NCBI GenBank assembly: GCA_903906615.1
Contig: CAIVKT010000145.1
Location: 1-7,516, forward strand
DNA: 7,516 nt
From: an uncultured Bacteroidota bacterium
Lineage (GTDB): Bacteria > Bacteroidota > Bacteroidia > Chitinophagales > Chitinophagaceae
Direction of reading: 5' to 3'
Shown in pieces: positions 6,899-7,516 of this stretch; within the stretch, counting starts at the first letter, position 1; every line of letters begins with the position of its first letter. Both the position numbers and the translations under genes were made by a program. The notes under the pieces are model-generated. The model saw nothing but the letters and a program-made list of their open reading frames with translations, ran no database searches and was not told where the DNA came from.

Positions 6899-6943
6899 TA
6901 GTATCCACTTTTATTGCCACTGCGCAGTCTACTACTCTTCAGA

Positions 6944-7516
6944 CTATTGCAAGACACTCATCAAACTATACGCTGCTAGCACCGGGCTGTGCATTTCAGA
7001 CAGATCATGTCCTCTTGCGCCCATTGCCAGCAATTCTTCATCACTTTTATTCATCACTGCAACGATGGCATTTTTTAGTTGGCCTTTATCTCCGCTTTTA
7101 AACACAAAGCCATTATAATTATTGATCACCAGGGCATCCGCGCCCACATTGTCCGAACAAATAACCGGAAGGCCGGCCATGGTAAATTCATGTATCACCA
7201 CGCCCCATGGCTCGTAAATACTTGGCAAGCAGAAAATGCCCCAGTTTCTGCTCTCCGCAGCCATCTGCGGGCCTTGCATAAATGACTGCACTTTAATAAA
7301 GGGCTTATCGGTATGCGGCAGATCGCCGGACCCTACAAGTACCAGTTGCCAGTTGTTCTCCATCTCATTCTTCACTTCTGTAAAAGCCTGTATCAGCAGG
7401 TCTACCCCTTTTGTTGGCGCAAAGCGTCCCGCATATACAATGGTGTGCGGATAACGTTCTTTTTTGGCCGCCTTATGCTGTTCATAGATACTGCCAAACA
7501 CAGCAGTATCTGCCGT
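6944..7516 (-). CDS. GT4-family glycosyltransferase (C-terminal part, cut by window edge)
   Basis: About 190 C-terminal residues are visible, ending at the TAG at 6944-6946. The frame stays open to the right edge, so the true start and the acceptor-binding domain lie outside; the GTG at 7499-7501 is internal, not the start. The visible part is the nucleotide-sugar-binding half of a GT-B enzyme: TIVYAGRFAPTKGVDLLIQAF opens it, then LVLVGSGD, and SIYEPWGVVIHEFTMAGLPV with the E-x7-E motif (two Glu eight positions apart), followed by SDNVGADALVINNYNGFVF. These are standard GT4 landmarks. It is the first gene in the transcribed order seen here and probably belongs to the same operon as the CE4 gene 45 bases downstream. 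Donor and acceptor cannot be assigned. Confidence 0.9.
   Translation of the reverse strand, partial: TADTAVFGSIYEQHKAAKKERYPHTIVYAGRFAPTKGVDLLIQAFTEVKNEMENNWQLVLVGSGDLPHTDKPFIKVQSFMQGPQMAAESRNWGIFCLPSIYEPWGVVIHEFTMAGLPVICSDNVGADALVINNYNGFVFKSGDKGQLKNAIVAVMNKSDEELLAMGARGHDLSEMHSPVLAAYSLMSVLQ

Noticed and set aside
6919..6928. Perfect 10-base palindrome ACTGCGCAGT between the right-hand GT4 gene and the CE4 gene
   Set aside because: It is short, does not extend beyond 10 bases, has no T-run or promoter element beside it, and is expected by chance in a window of this size.

Overview
The window looks like part of a surface-polysaccharide (O-antigen, capsule or exopolysaccharide) locus from a member of the Bacteroidota, possibly Chitinophagaceae-like. 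Three things suggest this. The protein families and their wording are typical: a fused MDR plus Gfo/Idh/MocA 'bi-domain' oxidoreductase, a WecB-type epimerase, GT4 glycosyltransferases and a soluble multi-PAS protein. The genes lack clear Shine-Dalgarno sequences. The one long intergenic gap carries a match to the Bacteroidota -7 promoter element (TAnnTTTG). The taxonomic call is an inference from style; there is no marker gene in the window.

Every convincing gene lies on the minus strand, so transcription runs from high to low coordinates. In transcription order they are: the C-terminal part of a GT4 glycosyltransferase (cut by the right edge); a NodB/CE4 polysaccharide-deacetylase-family protein; a formyltransferase of the methionyl-tRNA formyltransferase fold; a second GT4 glycosyltransferase; a 139-base gap with a probable promoter; the bi-domain oxidoreductase; a non-hydrolysing UDP-GlcNAc 2-epimerase; and the N-terminal part of a multi-PAS signalling protein (cut by the left edge). 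Deacetylase, formyltransferase and second glycosyltransferase are chained by two ATGA overlaps of 4 bases, and epimerase and PAS protein are separated by one base (TAA-A-ATG).

Together the genes suggest that nucleotide sugars are made or changed by the oxidoreductase and the 2-epimerase, an amino group is N-formylated and/or deacylated by the formyltransferase and CE4 protein, and the sugars are assembled by the two GT4 enzymes. The exact sugar cannot be read from the sequence. The pairing of a cytoplasmic formyltransferase with a CE4 deacylase recalls the ArnA/ArnD formylation-deformylation logic of lipid A Ara4N modification, but could also reflect deacetylation followed by permanent N-formylation.

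The points most worth checking are that formyl/deacyl pair, the probable TTG start of the oxidoreductase with a promoter and AT-rich palindrome just upstream, and the PAS sensor apparently co-transcribed with the epimerase. I saw no RNA genes, CRISPR arrays, insertion sequences or attachment sites.
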